DNA from: Crateriforma conspicua
Lineage (GTDB): Bacteria; Planctomycetota; Planctomycetia; Pirellulales; Pirellulaceae
NCBI RefSeq assembly: GCF_007752935.1
Contig: NZ_CP036319.1
Location: 5,002,501 to 5,066,500, forward strand
Length of the DNA stretch: 64,000 nt
Reading direction: 5' to 3'
Shown here piece by piece: positions 61,305 through 64,000 of this stretch (its first letter is position 1; the number at the start of each line of letters is the position of its first letter). A program made the translations under genes and the position numbers. The notes beneath the pieces are model-generated. The model did no database searches. It was not told the DNA's origin and was given only the letters and a program-made list of their open reading frames with translations.

Positions 61305-61895
61305 ATGAACTTGGCCACCCACCGCATCCTGATGATCGTCGGCGACTTCGTGGAAGACTACGAAGCAATGGTACCGCTACAGATTCTGCAAACGCTGGGG
61401 CAGGACGTCGTGACCGTTTGCCCGGAAAAAAAGGCGGGCGATTTCGTGGTCACCGCGATCCATGATTTCGAAGGTCACCAGACGTACAGCGAAAAACCGG
61501 GACACCGCTTCGCCATCACCGGTGATTTCGCGTCGATTGACCCGACAGACTTCGACGCCTTGGTGATCCCGGGCGGCAGGGCACCGGAATACCTGCGGAT
61601 GAACGATCGTGTGTTGGAACTGGTTCGCCACTTCTTCGACACGGACAAGCCGGTCGCCGCGATCTGTCACGGACCACAGATCCTGTCGGCCGCCGGCGTG
61701 CTGCAGGGGCGTCAGTGCAGTTGCTATCCCGCGGTCGCCGCGGAGGTCACTGTCGGCGGCGGCCAATATGTCGATCCAGCCCCGACGATGGATTCGGCCC
61801 ACGTTCAGGGCAATCTGGTCACCGCGCCGGCCTGGCCGGCACACCCCGCCTGGATGCGTGAATTCGTGACACTGCTGGAAATTTCGGGAAAATAG
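61305..61895 (+). CDS. DJ-1/PfpI family protein (putative glutamine amidotransferase-like)
   Basis: 196 residues from the ATG at 61305 ([20 protein letters not shown]). The nucleophile elbow is [10 protein letters not shown], with the conserved Cys near residue 122; [15 protein letters not shown] is the usual preceding motif. DJ-1/PfpI members include glyoxalase III, chaperone-like proteins and proteases; the role here is not decidable. The upstream in-frame ATG at 61260 would add 15 unconserved residues. Confidence 0.9.
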   Translation: MNLATHRILMIVGDFVEDYEAMVPLQILQTLGQDVVTVCPEKKAGDFVVTAIHDFEGHQTYSEKPGHRFAITGDFASIDPTDFDALVIPGGRAPEYLRMNDRVLELVRHFFDTDKPVAAICHGPQILSAAGVLQGRQCSCYPAVAAEVTVGGGQYVDPAPTMDSAHVQGNLVTAPAWPAHPAWMREFVTLLEISGK

Positions 61896-62051
61896 GTGGT
61901 CGACCGCCGGCGCGGGAAACTTGTCTTTACCCCCAACCGGCCTGGCCGCTAACATTGGCGGTGAAACTCCCGCGTGGACAGATCATCAGCCTATTGATCG
62001 GCCTGGATCCGGCCCCGCGGCAATCACGGACGGTCGAATAAGGAATTCACC

Positions 62052-64000
62052 ATGGGCGGAGTCCCGGTGCTACTGTTGGTCGCCGCATTGGGCATGGATA
62101 GCGGCTGGTGCAGCGACGAAAACGGCGACACGCAATACATCATCCAGGTCGAACCCGACAAGTGGGATGACGTGCGTCGGGCCGGCGAGATCACCAGTAC
62201 CTTGCCGGCGGAATTGCACGGTCGTGTCACGAAGGTCGTGATCCGAGTCGGGGATGATCCGCTGCCGCGGGACACCCCAGAGGTCGTCGTCCGAAAACCG
62301 GCCGGCGGTTTTGGCGTGGTTTGCGATAGCCCCGTGATTCCCACCGTCGTCGATTGCGCCGATCTGGACGCGATGCCCGCACCCGCGATTTCGGACGCTG
62401 CGTCTGGCACTGCTAAAGCGCGGTCCAAGAATCCTTCCACGGCGTCAGGGCAAACCGATCCCCGCGCGTCATCAGTTTCGGCCGAATCTGATGACCACCC
62501 GACCACGCGGGTGATGAAGCCCGATCCACAGTTCGGCGGCTTCAATTTCCCTGGAACCTCCGCCAACAGCCAAACGAATACCGCCAGCCAGGCCGCCGAC
62601 CCACGTTCCGGTGTGGTTCCACCACCGTCACCCAGTCGCGCCGCGACGGCCCAGCCCCGCGCCGGCGGTCCCAGCACGGCCCCGTCCACCGGACCAAACA
62701 ATTATTGGCTGCCCGACGGCACCACGCCACGCACCACCCAAACATCGGCGGGCCCCTCGCAACCCAGCACCCAGCCGTCAAACGGCTTCAACACGACCGG
62801 TTACCCCGGAACAGGCGGCCCAGAAACGACGCAGCAGGTTTCCAACACGACTCCCGTCCTGCCACCAGCTCCGTCAACCACATCGGCCGGTCCAGGGACC
62901 GGCGCCGCATCGCCGACCGGTTCCGCGTCGTCGTTTGGACAAGTGCCGGACAACTTGAACATCAACGGCTATCGCAACACGGCCGCCAATTCGAGTGCGG
63001 ACGCCTACACCTACCGCAGCACGGAACCTTACCTGGGCCCGAAACCTCCATCGTCGCCGACCGGCTACGGCGCCGGCTCCTACCCGAACAGCAATCCCCC
63101 CGGTACCGGCGTGTCAGGAACCACGGCCACCGAGGCCCCCAATCCCTATCGCACGGACACAATCTCGGCCACGTGGAACCGAATGAATCCGACCGACATC
63201 CAGTGGAACATGAACCACGGCTGGACCCCGGAGACCTTCGAAAAGTTTCGCTTGCAGGGCGGCCATCTCTACAAGAACGCGTTGCCCGTCAATCCCCAGG
63301 GCTACCCCATCAACGCCCAGTACCAAGCAGTGTCCAACCAACAAGTGGCTTTGGAATACGTGACGCCTCGGTTGGCCAGCGCCGGAAACGGAACGCCCGC
63401 GACCGGCGTTTCCACGGGGACACCGTCAACCACCGGCGCGCCGGCCGGACGCGTCCCCAGTTATGACAATCCCCTGTTTGCACAAGGCGGCAACGCACCC
63501 GGGTCCGGGACCAACGCCGGCGGCGGTTCACCGACCGACATCTTGCCGCCGCCCGTGTTCCCGGGATCCGACTCGGCGAATGACCGCTATCGGACCGGCG
63601 CCCCATACGCAACGACCACCGATCCGCGTCTTCGTTCAAACGACCCGCGTGGCCCAGATGGCGGGTACGCCGATTCCAGATACGCCCGTGATCGTGGCTA
63701 CCCGACCGATCGATTCGGTGACGATGCCGATCTGCGTTATGCCGACAGCCGATCCCGTGGCTCGGATCCCCGAGCCAGCGATCCACGATTGGACGATCGC
63801 TACCGAGACAGCCGTTTGGTGGATTCTCGATATTCGGACGATCGTCGAATCCCCCGGCGTGACAATTCCGACTCGTTATCGGACTCCTATCGTGGCGATC
63901 GATACGCTCAACTCGATCGTGGTGACAGCCGCTTGGATGCCGACGCTTCTTACCGAGACCGGCTTTCGTCGTCCCGGGATGTTCCGAGCTCTCGCGTGGT
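62052..64000 (+). CDS. Exported low-complexity protein, 3' end outside window
   Basis: 649 residues visible from the ATG at 62052, with TAAGGA 7 nt upstream. A hydrophobic N-terminus (MGGVPVLLLVAALGMDSG) suggests export. A small folded region (about 25-110; QYIIQVEPDKWDDVRRAGEI) is followed by a Pro/Ser/Thr/Gly-rich stretch (about 135-365), a short conserved-looking block near 375-440 (WNRMNPTDIQWNMNHGWTPE), and an Asp/Arg/Tyr/Ser-rich tail with repeats of the form DxRYxDSR. I do not recognise the family. Confidence 0.75.
   Translation, partial: MGGVPVLLLVAALGMDSGWCSDENGDTQYIIQVEPDKWDDVRRAGEITSTLPAELHGRVTKVVIRVGDDPLPRDTPEVVVRKPAGGFGVVCDSPVIPTVVDCADLDAMPAPAISDAASGTAKARSKNPSTASGQTDPRASSVSAESDDHPTTRVMKPDPQFGGFNFPGTSANSQTNTASQAADPRSGVVPPPSPSRAATAQPRAGGPSTAPSTGPNNYWLPDGTTPRTTQTSAGPSQPSTQPSNGFNTTGYPGTGGPETTQQVSNTTPVLPPAPSTTSAGPGTGAASPTGSASSFGQVPDNLNINGYRNTAANSSADAYTYRSTEPYLGPKPPSSPTGYGAGSYPNSNPPGTGVSGTTATEAPNPYRTDTISATWNRMNPTDIQWNMNHGWTPETFEKFRLQGGHLYKNALPVNPQGYPINAQYQAVSNQQVALEYVTPRLASAGNGTPATGVSTGTPSTTGAPAGRVPSYDNPLFAQGGNAPGSGTNAGGGSPTDILPPPVFPGSDSANDRYRTGAPYATTTDPRLRSNDPRGPDGGYADSRYARDRGYPTDRFGDDADLRYADSRSRGSDPRASDPRLDDRYRDSRLVDSRYSDDRRIPRRDNSDSLSDSYRGDRYAQLDRGDSRLDADASYRDRLSSSRDVPSSRV

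Noticed and set aside
60969-61322. N-terminal extension of the propeller protein to 61322
   Set aside because: The added 118 residues are Arg/Ser-rich, overlap the divergent DJ-1 gene start, and would bury the clear signal peptide at 60968.

Overview
The window looks like a chromosomal segment of a planctomycete, most likely Pirellulaceae (Rhodopirellula/Crateriforma-like). The inference rests on gene content: a DUF1501 / PPC-domain / DUF1549-DUF1553 / cytochrome-WD40 gene set, two formylglycine sulfatases, Ala/Pro-rich conserved ATPases, GC-rich sequence with strong third-position bias, and many exported low-complexity proteins. I see no phage, insertion sequence, CRISPR array or rRNA operon. 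The segment reads as stable core and lineage-specific chromosome.

Layout. 1-9406 (minus strand): an exported protein operon (DUF1501, PPC protein, DUF1549/DUF1553 cytochrome, WD40 cytochrome that runs off the left edge), preceded by a sulfatase. 9620-18907: an RlmM-like rRNA methyltransferase, divergent from a PilT-type ATPase; then on the minus strand a large exported Pro/Ala/Ser-rich protein, a Wza-like polysaccharide export protein and the flagellar hook-associated protein FlgK; then a UxaA/GarD-family dehydratase. 19037-25475: sucC-sucD, a CelD-like acetyltransferase, a planctomycete AAA ATPase and a divergent HDOD protein. 25736-28741: a translation/replication cluster rplY-pth-rpsF-ssb-rplI, which lacks rpsR at its usual place. 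29022-33135: tRNA-Leu(UAG), pyruvate phosphate dikinase with a recognisable promoter and terminator, a small TPR protein and tRNA-His(GTG).

33343-45021: a Gfo/Idh/MocA oxidoreductase; a ZIP metal transporter whose cytoplasmic loop is an 18-bp minisatellite; an AcuC-like deacetylase facing a fused ADP-forming acyl-CoA synthetase/GNAT protein (a candidate reversible lysine acetylation pair); a sulfatase-SGNH hydrolase fusion; a lipoprotein; and methionine aminopeptidase. 45781-52021: a secretin-N-domain protein without a recognisable secretin barrel, followed by gspE and gspF. 52110-60968 (all minus strand): a PQQ-type beta-propeller protein, a voltage-gated-type potassium channel ending in a zinc ribbon, then a tightly packed four-gene operon (YdiJ-like FAD/Fe-S dehydrogenase, moaD, moaE, cysteine desulfurase), then a C-terminal-heme cytochrome. 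61305-64000 (plus strand): a DJ-1/PfpI protein and an exported low-complexity protein that runs off the right edge.

The best candidates for new biology are the dehydrogenase-moaD-moaE-desulfurase operon, the barrel-less secretin-like protein with its own GspE/GspF, the deacetylase/acetyltransferase pair, and the minisatellite-encoded His/Asp loop in the ZIP transporter. All functions are read from sequence motifs and family knowledge; no database search was run.
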